Notes: generated from the letters alone by a model not told the origin. A stretch of DNA of 40,861 nt from Desulfobacterium sp. (GCA_030145245.1 JAQYWC010000050.1:1-40861), one strand, 5' to 3'; positions 1-7,617 are shown, counted from the first letter of the stretch. Program-made: numbers and translations.

Positions 1-395
1 CCCTGGGGTGCTCCGCCACCCTGATAACCGCCACCCTGCTGCTGCTGCTGCTGATAGCCGCCGCCCTGCTGACCGCCGCCACCGGAATTGATAAAATTGA
101 ACTCCCTTACGATGATATCGGTGGAGTACCTTGTGACGCCGTCTTTTTCATACTGGCTGTAGGTAATTTCGCCTTCGACATAGAGCTGATTACCCTTGTT
201 GACATACTGGGAAATCAGTTCGCCTGTCTTATTGAAGGCGGTACAGCGATGCCACTGTGTGACCTCCTGGCCATCTTTCATTTTTCTTGAAGTTGCAAGG
301 GAAAATTTGCATATCGCCATCCCAGATGGGGTGTATGTCATTTCCGGATCTCTGCCGAGACGACCTAGGATAATCGCTTTGTTAACGCCAGCCAT
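1..395 (-). CDS. ssb: Single-stranded DNA-binding protein (partial, 3' end outside window)
   Basis: Binds and protects single-stranded DNA during replication, repair and recombination. The 131 visible codons start MAGVNKAIILGRLGRDPEM and run through the OB fold (QWHRCTAFNKTGELISQYV, then YVEGEITYSQYEKDGVTRY). They then enter a Gly/Gln-rich linker with a run of six Gln. The acidic tail expected at the C-terminus (DDDIPF-type) lies beyond base 1. The ATG at 393-395 is preceded by AGGAG (complement of 401-406) at good spacing. It is divergent from the methyltransferase gene. Identity is firm; only the length is unknown. Confidence 0.96.
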   Translation of the reverse strand, partial: MAGVNKAIILGRLGRDPEMTYTPSGMAICKFSLATSRKMKDGQEVTQWHRCTAFNKTGELISQYVNKGNQLYVEGEITYSQYEKDGVTRYSTDIIVREFNFINSGGGGQQGGGYQQQQQQGGGYQGGGAPQ

Positions 396-489
396 GGTAA
401 ACTCCTGTTACTTTATGTTTTGCATTATGTAGATTCTTGTGTTGGGGCATTGATTATTGAACCATTCGTGTTCTTTACAATAAAACTAA

Positions 490-518
490 CTTTTACCGGA
501 ATATTCAGCCTGTGTCAA
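490..518 (-). promoter_or_regulatory. Possible sigma70-type promoter for ssb
   Basis: On the minus strand TTGACA (complement of 513-518) is followed after 17 bases by TAAAAG (complement of 490-495). The -35 box is perfect and the -10 box is poor. The position, about 95 bases upstream of the ssb start, is reasonable. No start site is known. Confidence 0.4.
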
Positions 519-526
519 TTCCAGCG

Positions 527-555
527 TTTACTTGGGGGGTGGGAAAGGGTATAAA
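527..555 (+). promoter_or_regulatory. Possible promoter abutting the methyltransferase start
   Basis: TTTACT (527-532), a 17-base spacer and TATAAA (550-555) resemble a sigma70 promoter, but the -10 box runs into the ATG at 555. If it is used, the message would begin near 562, and translation would have to be leaderless or start at the GTG at 600. The purine-rich spacer (GGGAAAGGG) could equally be a Shine-Dalgarno sequence, so this is weak. Confidence 0.25.
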
Positions 556-1736
556 TGGGCATGAAAAAAACATCCTTTGAGAAACGAATAAAACGGCGGG
601 TGACGGCACGGAGCCACACCTTTTTTGCCTCCTCGGCCCCGGGGCTGAAGCAACTCCTGAAAAAAGAGTTTGAGAGCCTTCCCATCCCCCCCGACAGCGT
701 CACCATGGCAGAGGGAGGGATTACGTTTACAGGCCCCATCAAGGTCTGTTATCTGGCCAACCTTTATCTTGGCACCGCCTCCCGGATCACCATGGAGATC
801 GCGGAGTTCAAGGCTGAAAATTTCAGGACCCTTGAAAAAAAGCTGTCCCAGGTCGAATGGGAGCTTTATCTTCCAAAAAACGGCCCCATCCAGGTGGAGG
901 CCACCACCCGGCACTCAAGACTCTACCACACCACCGCCATTGAAGAGCGGGCAACAGGGATCATCCAGGCGCATCTCCAGGACCATTCCCAGGAAAGAAC
1001 AGAACCATTGCCCACCCAGCGGATCTTCATCCGGGCCAAGGACGACCGGTTTCACATCTCCCTTGACACGAGTGGCGATCTCCTCCACAAGCGGGGAATC
1101 ACCACCCTGGTGGGAGCGGCGCCCCTGCGGGCGACCCTTGCCCGGGCTATCCTCAAAAGAACGGGATTTTCCGGCAACGAGCCCCTGGTTGATCCCATGT
1201 GCGGGTCGGGCAACTTCACCCTTGAGGCGGCCATGATGGCGGCCAATATTCCGCCGGGATTTTACCGGCAATTTGCCTTTGAGCACTTTCCCTGCTTCTC
1301 CGGCCCCCAGTGGCGCCACATGAAAAAAACAGCAGAAAAAGAGTTCCGGACAGGGAAAGCCCCCCTCATCTTTGCCTTTGACACGGCAACAAAGCTGGTT
1401 GATAATCTGGGAGACACCGTGGCAGCCCACCCGTTTTCATCCTTTGTCTCCGTGGGGCAACAGAACTTTTTCGATCTTGTGCCAAAGGAATTCACCGGCC
1501 GGACAGGGGTGGTGGTGCTGAACCCGCCCTATGGAAAACGGCTGGGTAAAAAAAGCGACATCGAAGGCCTCTACCGGGAGATCGGCACCAAGCTTGCCCA
1601 GGACTTCCCGGGCTGGCGGGTGGGCATCATCCTGCCTGAACCCGATCTTGCAAACCTCCTTCCCTTTTCCACCGATCTTCATCCCCTGTTCCACGGGGGG
1701 CTTGAGATCCATGTTGCCACGGGCACAATCGGTTAG
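555..1736 (+). CDS. THUMP domain class I SAM-dependent RNA methyltransferase (RlmL N-terminal/YpsC type)
   Basis: Predicted to methylate a guanine or adenine of RNA, probably 23S rRNA m2G as in the RlmL/YcbY family. Of 393 residues, about 20-170 form a THUMP/ferredoxin-like RNA-binding part (HTFFASSAPGLKQLLKKEF; RIFIRAKDDRFHISLDTSG). The SAM fold follows, with DPMCGSGNFTLEAAMMAANI near residue 215 and the catalytic NPPYGKRLG near 323. Length fits the single-domain YpsC-like group rather than two-domain RlmKL. ATG at 555 and 561 are both possible (MGMKK) and a GTG at 600 also fits the domain start. It stands alone, divergent from ssb, with its own terminator. Confidence 0.88.
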   Translation: MGMKKTSFEKRIKRRVTARSHTFFASSAPGLKQLLKKEFESLPIPPDSVTMAEGGITFTGPIKVCYLANLYLGTASRITMEIAEFKAENFRTLEKKLSQVEWELYLPKNGPIQVEATTRHSRLYHTTAIEERATGIIQAHLQDHSQERTEPLPTQRIFIRAKDDRFHISLDTSGDLLHKRGITTLVGAAPLRATLARAILKRTGFSGNEPLVDPMCGSGNFTLEAAMMAANIPPGFYRQFAFEHFPCFSGPQWRHMKKTAEKEFRTGKAPLIFAFDTATKLVDNLGDTVAAHPFSSFVSVGQQNFFDLVPKEFTGRTGVVVLNPPYGKRLGKKSDIEGLYREIGTKLAQDFPGWRVGIILPEPDLANLLPFSTDLHPLFHGGLEIHVATGTIG

Positions 1737-1759
1737 AAACGATTTCAGCAAGATCCCGG

Positions 1760-1787
1760 GCCGGGCACCAGGGGTGCCCGGCCTTTC
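1760..1787 (+). terminator. Intrinsic terminator after the methyltransferase gene
   Basis: A perfect 10-bp GC-rich stem (1760-1769 with 1773-1782) closes a three-base loop and is followed by CTTTCTC. It lies 24 bases past the stop codon. The minus-strand side has no T run, so it works best for the plus-strand gene. Confidence 0.75.
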
Positions 1788-1841
1788 TCATCAAAAGTCT
1801 TTCTAATGTCATGGAAGGTAAGCGTATCCATCATTCCTTTT

Positions 1842-2765
1842 TTACAATCGATGTACATTTAATTCAGACAGCTGATACCGGTCAATCACATACCGCTGGG
1901 CCAGCAACAGGAACCCAAGTGAGGGCAGGGTCAACACCACACTGCCGGCCATGAGCAAGGGCCACTGGGTGGAATGCAGGGTCTGGAACGCCCTCAACCC
2001 CAATGGAGCGGTCTGCATGGCAGCGGTGGTGGTGACGATCAGGGGCCAGGTAAAACTCTGCCAGGAGGAGAGAAAGGCGATGAACGCCACCGTCACCAGG
2101 GTTGGCCGGACCAGGGGCAGCATAATGTGCCAGAACACCCGGAACCGGGAGCTGGTTTCAAGAAAAGCCGCATCCAACAGCTGGGGAGCGACCCGCTCCA
2201 TGGCGGTCATCAGCAAAAATGTAGCGGTAATGGAAACACTGCCCGGAACGATCAGGGTGAAAAACGAGTCAAGCCCCACAAGCCGTCCCACCCCATGTTC
2301 AACGCCCCCGAGGGGAATCACCCGGGGGACGTCCCAGAACGACCCAGGCCACAACAGATCCGGCAGCCAGGCGATCAAAAAGAACCGGGGCACCAGGACC
2401 ACTGAAAAAGGGATCAGCCAGGAGAGGAACAGAAACCGGTGCACCCGGTGCCGGCCCCGCCATCGGAGGATGGAAAGGCCAAATCCTGCAAGGGCGGCCA
2501 GGGCCGTTTCAAGCAGGGCGGACCCAAGGGCCACCCCCAGGCTGTTCAACAGATAGCGGCCAAAGGGGATCTGGGTGAAGATCTCCCGGTAGTTCTGCCA
2601 GTGCAGGTGATGGGGCAGAAAAAGGCTTCCCCCTCCCATGGTTTCAAACATCTCGCCGTTGGTTTTCAGGGAGGTGGCAACCATCCATAAAAACGGGGCC
2701 ACAAAGATCAAAATGAGCACAAGGCCCGTGAAAACCGCCCAAATCCGTTTCATAACATCACCCAT
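1842..2765 (-). CDS. ABC transporter permease, carbohydrate (CUT1) MalG-like
   Basis: One of two inner-membrane channel subunits of an ABC importer. The 307-residue protein has a first membrane span at about residues 10-30 (AVFTGLVLILIFVAPFLWMV) and the MalG-type hallmark WMVATSLKTNGEMFE. It also has several further hydrophobic spans and an EAA loop near residues 195-220 (DAAFLETSSRFRVFWHIMLP). Start: the ATG at 2763-2765 has GGAGG (complement of 2773-2777) seven bases upstream, so it is preferred over an in-frame ATG at 2789. It overlaps the preceding permease by 8 bases, showing translational coupling. It is the last gene of the riboswitch-led operon. No ATPase gene follows, so ATPase must come from elsewhere. 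Substrate unknown. Confidence 0.85.
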   Translation of the reverse strand: MGDVMKRIWAVFTGLVLILIFVAPFLWMVATSLKTNGEMFETMGGGSLFLPHHLHWQNYREIFTQIPFGRYLLNSLGVALGSALLETALAALAGFGLSILRWRGRHRVHRFLFLSWLIPFSVVLVPRFFLIAWLPDLLWPGSFWDVPRVIPLGGVEHGVGRLVGLDSFFTLIVPGSVSITATFLLMTAMERVAPQLLDAAFLETSSRFRVFWHIMLPLVRPTLVTVAFIAFLSSWQSFTWPLIVTTTAAMQTAPLGLRAFQTLHSTQWPLLMAGSVVLTLPSLGFLLLAQRYVIDRYQLSELNVHRL

Positions 2766-3633
2766 GGGTTTTCCTCCGGCCCCTGACAACGATGAGGGGC
2801 AGCACCAGCAGAAACATGATCATGCCCACGGCCGCCCCGACGCCCAGCCGCTGCCACTGGAAAGAATTTTCAAACATAAAATAGGAGAGGGTGGTGGTCG
2901 ACCGAAGGGGACCGCCCCCGGTCAGGATATAGGCCACCTCAAATCCGCCCTGGACCGCCCCCAGAAACCCCAGGCAGAGGTTGAAGCCAACCAGGGACTT
3001 TAACCAGGGCCAATAGATATCCTTGAGCCGGTACCCCATGCCAAGGCCATCCAACCGGGCCATATCATGGAGCTGCTCCGGGATCTGCCGCAATCCGGCC
3101 AGGAAAAACAGCATCTGGAATCCCCCCACGCCCTCCCACAGCAGCACCAGCATCACCGCGGGTTTGGACCATGCGGGATCGTCAAGCCACAGGGGAGAAT
3201 CGATCCCCACAAGCATCAAAAGCCGGGCCAGGAGGCCCACGTCGCAATTGAACATGGCCCGCCACATGATGTAAAGGGCAATGGGACTGACCAGGGTGGG
3301 GATGAAGACCACCAGGCGCAGGAACCGCCGCCAGCCGCTCCGGTGGTTCAAAAAACAGGCCAGAACAAAACTGCCCCCTACCTGGACCGGCACCACAAGA
3401 GAGATCACCAGGGTATTGAACAGGGCCTGGCAGAATAGGGGGTCGGGCTGAAGGGAGTTGCGCCCCAACAGGGACTGATAGTTCAGCCCCCCCACCCATT
3501 CAGGGGCAGCCGTCAGGGACCATTGACAAAATGAGAGGCCCACGGCCGTAACGGCCGGCACCACCATAAAGGCAACCACCCCAAGAAGCAGGGGCAGGAC
3601 AAAGAAAAACCCGGTGGTGCCACGGCTATTCAT
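2758..3633 (-). CDS. ABC transporter permease, carbohydrate (CUT1) MalF/UgpA-like
   Basis: Partner channel subunit of the MalG-like permease, 291 residues. It begins MNSRGTTGFFFVLPLLLGVV, giving a first span at about 8-30, and has the usual six-span pattern. The EAA loop lies near residues 190-215 (MARLDGLGMGYRLKDIYWPW), where the ATPase would dock. The start overlaps the end of the binding-protein gene by 8 bases and its end overlaps the next permease. In CUT1 systems such a pair moves sugars or sugar phosphates. Here the cobalamin riboswitch and TonB receptor upstream point to another ligand. Family is clear, substrate is not. Confidence 0.86.
   Translation of the reverse strand: MNSRGTTGFFFVLPLLLGVVAFMVVPAVTAVGLSFCQWSLTAAPEWVGGLNYQSLLGRNSLQPDPLFCQALFNTLVISLVVPVQVGGSFVLACFLNHRSGWRRFLRLVVFIPTLVSPIALYIMWRAMFNCDVGLLARLLMLVGIDSPLWLDDPAWSKPAVMLVLLWEGVGGFQMLFFLAGLRQIPEQLHDMARLDGLGMGYRLKDIYWPWLKSLVGFNLCLGFLGAVQGGFEVAYILTGGGPLRSTTTLSYFMFENSFQWQRLGVGAAVGMIMFLLVLPLIVVRGRRKTHG
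2773..2777 (-). promoter_or_regulatory. Ribosome binding site fixing the MalG-like start
   Basis: GGAGG on the minus strand lies seven bases before the ATG at 2765, inside the end of the upstream permease gene. It decides against the in-frame ATG at 2789, which has no such site. Confidence 0.7.
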
Positions 3634-4855
3634 GGTCGATCACCAGGGAACCTGCGCCAAGGGATCGTGAAAGAAGATCCACGGCGGTTTGGGAATCCAC
3701 CACACCCAGCCTGTGGGCTTCAAGGGCCTGGGTGAAGATCTCCTTTAACAGGGCTTCGTTGATATTGGGGCTGTACTCCGGGCAGTGGGCCACCCGGGCC
3801 TGGTCCTTGAGGATCGTGTACCTGGCCGGGATCTCCACCCCCTTGTGTGCGGGCAGGTAGATCTTATGGGAGATATGGCGCGCCTGGGCCCTGGGGCTTG
3901 CGAGGTATCTGACAAACCTTTCCGCCTCCCGGGGATGGCGGGACCGGGCGGAAACGCCAAATGAGTTGCCGCCCATGACGGTCATGGCATTGACAGGCCC
4001 CCGGGGCAGGGGCCTCACCCCCCAATTGACCCGGTGCTGGGCCTCAAAATCGCAGATTTTCCAGCTGCCCGACCAGTAGAACATGGCCCGGCCCTGGAGA
4101 AACAGGCTGCCCAGGACGCCCTGGCTGGCCCCGGCGGACGGCAGGTTCAACCGGTCCTGGGGCCGGGGGATCACCCCGGGCCGTTGCCGCCACCGGGCCA
4201 TGGCATCCAGGGTGGCCACCGCTTTTTGCCGGTCCAGGCAAGGGGTGCCGTCCGGGGCAAAGAACCGCCCCCCCCGCTGCCAGTACCAGGTGGTAAACCA
4301 GATGGCACTGTTCTGGATATCCAGGCCGAACACCTTTCTTCCCCCCTTGCCCCCGTTGGGGGGTACCGCTCGGGCAAGGGCCAGAAGATCCGCCCAAGTG
4401 TCCACGGCCATGGCCTTTTCAACGGACACAAGCTCCTTATTGAAATAAAGCACATAGGGGTAGGCCACCTGGGGAAGCGCCATGAGGGCGCCGGTGTTCC
4501 GGGCAAAGCAATATTCCCCCAGGGCATCGTAATAGGGCCAGGGAGTCACTTCCCCAGCCTCCATGGCACACAGCTGGCCGTTCCGGGCAAAGGCCTGGAA
4601 TGCATCGGTCTTGAAAAAGGTGATCACATCCGGGGCATCCCCGTACAGGCATTGCAGAAAAAACTGCCGGGGCTCGCTGATGGGCCGGATCCTGACCCGG
4701 ATGCCGGGATTCTCCCGTTCAAACCAGGCAACGGCATCCCTCCGGGTGACATGCTCATTGGTGGCCCAGGACAGCTCCACCACCTCCCTGGGGGCGGGCC
4801 GGCATCCGGCAACAAGGGCCACAACCACGGCCAACAACACCAGGAAGCGTTCCAT
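3626..4855 (-). CDS. Extracellular solute-binding lipoprotein, family 1
   Basis: Periplasmic ligand-binding component of the ABC importer, 409 residues. The N-terminus is a lipoprotein signal (MERFLVLLAVVVALVAGC) with the acylated Cys at residue 18. It is followed by the family 1 opening VELSWATNEHVTRRDAVAWF and EDANPG-like FERENPGIRVRIRP. Other family 1 signs are DVITFFKTDAF, a mid-protein FYWSGSWKICDFE and MTVMGGNSFGVSARSRHPRE near residue 300. It starts 6 bases after the receptor stop and overlaps the first permease by 8 bases. Family 1 proteins normally bind oligosaccharides, polyols or related solutes. Its place behind a B12 riboswitch is odd, and BtuF-type motifs are absent. Confidence 0.85.
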   Translation of the reverse strand: MERFLVLLAVVVALVAGCRPAPREVVELSWATNEHVTRRDAVAWFERENPGIRVRIRPISEPRQFFLQCLYGDAPDVITFFKTDAFQAFARNGQLCAMEAGEVTPWPYYDALGEYCFARNTGALMALPQVAYPYVLYFNKELVSVEKAMAVDTWADLLALARAVPPNGGKGGRKVFGLDIQNSAIWFTTWYWQRGGRFFAPDGTPCLDRQKAVATLDAMARWRQRPGVIPRPQDRLNLPSAGASQGVLGSLFLQGRAMFYWSGSWKICDFEAQHRVNWGVRPLPRGPVNAMTVMGGNSFGVSARSRHPREAERFVRYLASPRAQARHISHKIYLPAHKGVEIPARYTILKDQARVAHCPEYSPNINEALLKEIFTQALEAHRLGVVDSQTAVDLLSRSLGAGSLVIDHE

Positions 4856-4861
4856 GGCGAT

Positions 4862-6967
4862 TTAGAACTCCCCCCTGAGGCAGACATAATAGCTGCGGGG
4901 CTCCCCGGGATATCCGGCATCCTTGGACGAGAAGTCATCCGCAATGTAATACTCATCAAAGAGATTGTTCATGACAAACTGGATCTGATAGTTCTTAAAG
5001 GGAAGGGTCAGGGCGGTATTAACCGTTACGTAAGGGTCGAGCTCCTGGAGGTTCCCGGTGGTGTTGTCCCTGAGATTCCGCTCCCCCACGTAGTTGGCGG
5101 TCACGTTCCAGTTAAGCAACCGGGTCGCAACATTCACCCCCGCCCCTGCAATGTGCCGGGGGGACATGCGTACCCGGTTGCCCTCAAACGAGGTGCCGGA
5201 TTGATTTTTAAACGCCTCGTACCGGGCGTCATGGTAGGCATAGTGGCCCCAAAGATTAACCATGGTGTTCACCCGGTAGTTGATTTCGGTCTCGATCCCG
5301 GTCACCTTTGTCCGGGCATTGGTAAAGAGAAAATCGTCCGCGGTGGTGCGAAAGGAGCGGGGGCCTTTTTTCTTTGTCTCAAACAGGCTGACCTGGGCAA
5401 ACAGACGCCGGTCCAGGAAAAAGGATTTGATTCCGGCCTCATAGCTCTTTGTCTCTTCCGGGTCCAGGAGCTGGGGAATGGTGGCCCCGCTCTTGGTGCT
5501 CAACTTGGGCAGCTGGGTGCGGAATCCCTCGGCATAGTTGGCAAAAAACGAAATCTCCGCATTCCCGGCGTTGTACATACGCCAGTTAAAGGCAAACCGG
5601 GGACTCCATGCGGAATCGGACTGGTCGGCTTTCACCTGGGTGGTGGAAAGCTTCAACTCCTCGTCAAACCGGTCATACCGAAGTCCGGCCATGACTGAAA
5701 AAAGGCCGAAATCCAGGGTATCCTGGACATAGGCACTGAAGATTTTCTGATCAAAATCGCTCTTCTTGGTGGCGCCCTTGATGCCGGTGGCGGGATTGTC
5801 CGGGTGGGTGAGGGGGGTCTGCCAGTCCGGGGGACCGTATTTGGGCATGCTGCTCCAGGAGTAGGAGGGGTTGTACTGCTCCTGGGTGGCGATCTCCAGA
5901 TAGGTGCCCACCAGCAGGGTGTTGTCCACCATGCCGGTTCGCTGTTTCAGGGTAAGGCTCAGGTCATTGTTGATGCCGGTCTGCTCGGAATCGCTCACCC
6001 ACCAGCCCTTGTTGCTCTCACCTGCCACCACTGTGGTGCCGCCGGTGGCATACCGGTCAAACCGGGAAACCGTGAAGTTATTCTTAAGACGAATATTGTC
6101 AGACAGTGCCAGGGCCGGAGAGAGGGTCAATGCCGAGTAGCGTCCGTCATAGGAAGCATTGTCCAGGGCAAAGTTGTCCTCCGGCTTGACGCCGAATGCA
6201 GGTTCGCCGTCCGCAATGGGAAGGGTTGAGCCCCGCTTGGCATTGACATTGGAGAAAAGGTACTGGACCCCCAGGTCAAAGGTGTCGGAAAAACCGTGCC
6301 GGGCGGTCAGGAGCAGATTCTGGGCATCACGGTCCGTGCCGTCCTGGTACCCGCCGGTGGTGCTGCCGCCGGTGTTGAGCATTGCATAACCCTTGGAATA
6401 GGGCGCCACGATCCGGGCATCGCAGGCATAGGTGTCGAAACTGCCAGCCCGGGTCTGAACCGTTGCCCCAAGCTTTTCAATATGTTCCGGCTTGGTGATG
6501 ATATTAATGGTGCCGGCCACGGCTCCCCGGCCCCAGATGGAGGAGGAGGGGCCCTTGACAAACTCGATGCGCTCCACAATGCCCATGGGGATCATGGTCA
6601 GATCCGCAGACCCGTTCAACTGCCTGAAGGGAACGGAGTTGATCAGCACGGCCAGGTCCTTGGTGTCCCTGAACCCCCTGACCTCAATGTGGGGATAGGC
6701 GTTTCCCTGGACCCCCATCTGAAGGCCGGGAATGGTTCGAAGGGCCTGTTCCAGGGTGGTGGCCCCCATCCGATCGATATCACTCCGGGTGACAACGGTG
6801 ACGGCAAACGGAACGTCCATTTTATCCTGCTCAATCCGGGTGGCCGTGACCACCATCTCCTGGGATTCAAGGGAATTATCATCCCCCGTCGCGGCCATTG
6901 CGCTGCCCAGCATGAACAGGGAAAGAACAACCCCGGATACCCCGGAAAGAATATGCTTCTTCTTCAA
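4862..6967 (-). CDS. TonB-dependent outer membrane receptor, BtuB-like, under cobalamin riboswitch
   Basis: Outer-membrane beta-barrel that takes up a scarce ligand with TonB energy; 701 residues from the chosen start. The signal peptide ends at GSAMA, followed by a TonB box-like EMVVTATRIEQ and the plug domain (SDIDRMGATTLEQALRTIPG; VERIEFVKGPSSSIWGRGAV; GTINIITKP). The barrel follows and ends ...YYVCLRGEF with the terminal Phe used by the BAM complex. Start: TTG at 6965-6967, seven bases after AAGGAGG. The upstream ATG at 6988 lies inside a hairpin and has no ribosome site. The cobalamin riboswitch upstream makes a corrinoid the likeliest ligand, though a cobalt chelate cannot be excluded. 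Confidence 0.88.
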   Translation of the reverse strand: MKKKHILSGVSGVVLSLFMLGSAMAATGDDNSLESQEMVVTATRIEQDKMDVPFAVTVVTRSDIDRMGATTLEQALRTIPGLQMGVQGNAYPHIEVRGFRDTKDLAVLINSVPFRQLNGSADLTMIPMGIVERIEFVKGPSSSIWGRGAVAGTINIITKPEHIEKLGATVQTRAGSFDTYACDARIVAPYSKGYAMLNTGGSTTGGYQDGTDRDAQNLLLTARHGFSDTFDLGVQYLFSNVNAKRGSTLPIADGEPAFGVKPEDNFALDNASYDGRYSALTLSPALALSDNIRLKNNFTVSRFDRYATGGTTVVAGESNKGWWVSDSEQTGINNDLSLTLKQRTGMVDNTLLVGTYLEIATQEQYNPSYSWSSMPKYGPPDWQTPLTHPDNPATGIKGATKKSDFDQKIFSAYVQDTLDFGLFSVMAGLRYDRFDEELKLSTTQVKADQSDSAWSPRFAFNWRMYNAGNAEISFFANYAEGFRTQLPKLSTKSGATIPQLLDPEETKSYEAGIKSFFLDRRLFAQVSLFETKKKGPRSFRTTADDFLFTNARTKVTGIETEINYRVNTMVNLWGHYAYHDARYEAFKNQSGTSFEGNRVRMSPRHIAGAGVNVATRLLNWNVTANYVGERNLRDNTTGNLQELDPYVTVNTALTLPFKNYQIQFVMNNLFDEYYIADDFSSKDAGYPGEPRSYYVCLRGEF

Positions 6968-6974
6968 ATTTCTG

Positions 6975-6981
6975 CCTCCTT
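6975..6981 (-). promoter_or_regulatory. Ribosome binding site deciding a TTG start for the TonB receptor
   Basis: AAGGAGG on the minus strand sits seven bases upstream of TTG (6965-6967). It is preceded at 6986-7005 by an A/T hairpin (8-bp stem, four-base loop) that contains the rejected ATG at 6988 and could influence ribosome access. Confidence 0.7.
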
Positions 6982-7064
6982 GATGCATAAAAACTTTTTT
7001 TTATGTGGAGACAGATCATCATGAGCTTTTTTCAAAAGATCAACGGCAGCCTTGGCACAGGCGC

Positions 7065-7079
7065 ACAGGTCTTCTGACT
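7065..7079 (-). promoter_or_regulatory. Second copy of the cobalamin riboswitch 3' box
   Basis: The plus-strand 15-mer ACAGGTCTTCTGACT occurs here and again, identically, at 7257-7271 inside the full riboswitch. On the RNA strand it reads AGTCAGAAGACCTGT, the conserved 3' segment of cobalamin riboswitches. Upstream of this copy there is a 5'-like stretch (GGTGCCC...GGGTAAT near 7165-7195). The core elements expected between (GGGAAGG, CACTG, B12 box) are missing. It may be the remnant of a tandem riboswitch or part of the expression platform. Confidence 0.5.
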
Positions 7080-7112
7080 GCTGTATGGGACGTGATGCCC
7101 CTTGCAGCGCTC

Positions 7113-7149
7113 AAAATAAAAAATCCCCAGCCTCGTTAAAAGCCAGGGA
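7113..7149 (-). terminator. Intrinsic terminator within the riboswitch leader
   Basis: On the minus strand a 10-bp stem (7140-7149 with 7124-7133, including G-U pairs) closes a six-base loop and is followed by TTTTTTATTTT (7123 to 7113). It lies between the cobalamin riboswitch and the receptor gene, where a transcription-terminating expression platform is expected. ATCCCC upstream (complement of about 7205-7210) can pair with the GGGGAT of its 3' arm and could act as an antiterminator. Confidence 0.65.
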
Positions 7150-7253
7150 GTGCACCCGTTTAAACTTGATCCCCGGATTACCCGTTCCAGGGCACCCGTA
7201 CAGGGGATGGCCCATGGTTCTGTCGCTCGCAGAAAAACGAGTAGTATTATTCA

Positions 7254-7431
7254 CAGACAGGTCTTCTGACTTCCGGATCATTCTACTAAGCGCGCCTTCC
7301 CGGCCCAAGGCCAGTGACGTTCACACCCTGTTGCAAGGGTGGATGCGCTTTTCGTCCCCGGTTACAGCGGCGGGACCGTGATGGATTTTCACCATCTTCC
7401 CTATTAAGTCCGATAAAGGACATCTGCTACA
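7254..7431 (-). promoter_or_regulatory. Cobalamin (B12) riboswitch
   Basis: Reading the minus strand from 7431, the conserved blocks appear in order. They are TTAATAGGGAA, GGTGAAAATCC, GGTCCCGCCGCTGTAA (B12-box region), GGGGACG, CACTGG, GGGAAGGC and AGTCAGAAGACCTG. A closing P1 can form from CAGA near 7422-7425 and TCTG near 7254-7257. This matches the family in sequence and spacing. It precedes the TonB receptor and three ABC genes, so adenosylcobalamin or a related corrinoid should repress the operon. Confidence 0.92.
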
Positions 7432-7438
7432 GCAAAAG

Positions 7439-7467
7439 CAACTACCATTGCCCCATTTCTTTGTCAA
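7439..7467 (-). promoter_or_regulatory. Promoter of the cobalamin riboswitch operon
   Basis: On the minus strand TTGACA (complement of 7462-7467), a 17-base spacer and TAGTTG (complement of 7439-7444) place the predicted start of transcription a few bases before the riboswitch. The -35 box is perfect and the -10 box weak; the position is what makes it convincing. Confidence 0.55.
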
Positions 7468-7555
7468 TGGATAATGACTAGCTTAAGATCGTCAAGGATT
7501 GAGATGAAAGCGTAACGAGGAAAACCATGACCGGCATCCCGGGGGAGGGGAGAAC

Positions 7556-7590
7556 AAAAAGCCCGGGCGAGAATGGCCCGGGCTTTTTTC
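7556..7590. terminator. Bidirectional intrinsic terminator after the acyl-CoA dehydrogenase gene
   Basis: GCCCGGGC at 7561-7568 pairs with 7576-7583 around a seven-base loop. It is flanked by AAAAA on the left and TTTTTT on the right, so it has a T run in both directions. The minus-strand acyl-CoA dehydrogenase gene ends 28 bases away. No plus-strand gene needs it. Confidence 0.85.
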
Positions 7591-7617
7591 TATTTTTCTA
7601 ATTCACTTGAACTATGA

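Noticed and set aside
4034-5698. Long open frame of 554 codons on the plus strand
   Set aside because: It is antisense to the binding protein and receptor genes. Its Gly/Pro-rich translation matches no family and both opposite genes have strong motifs.
7052-7381. Open frames of 109 (plus) and 65 (minus) codons
   Set aside because: They lie across the cobalamin riboswitch and its leader terminator, which explain the sequence better.
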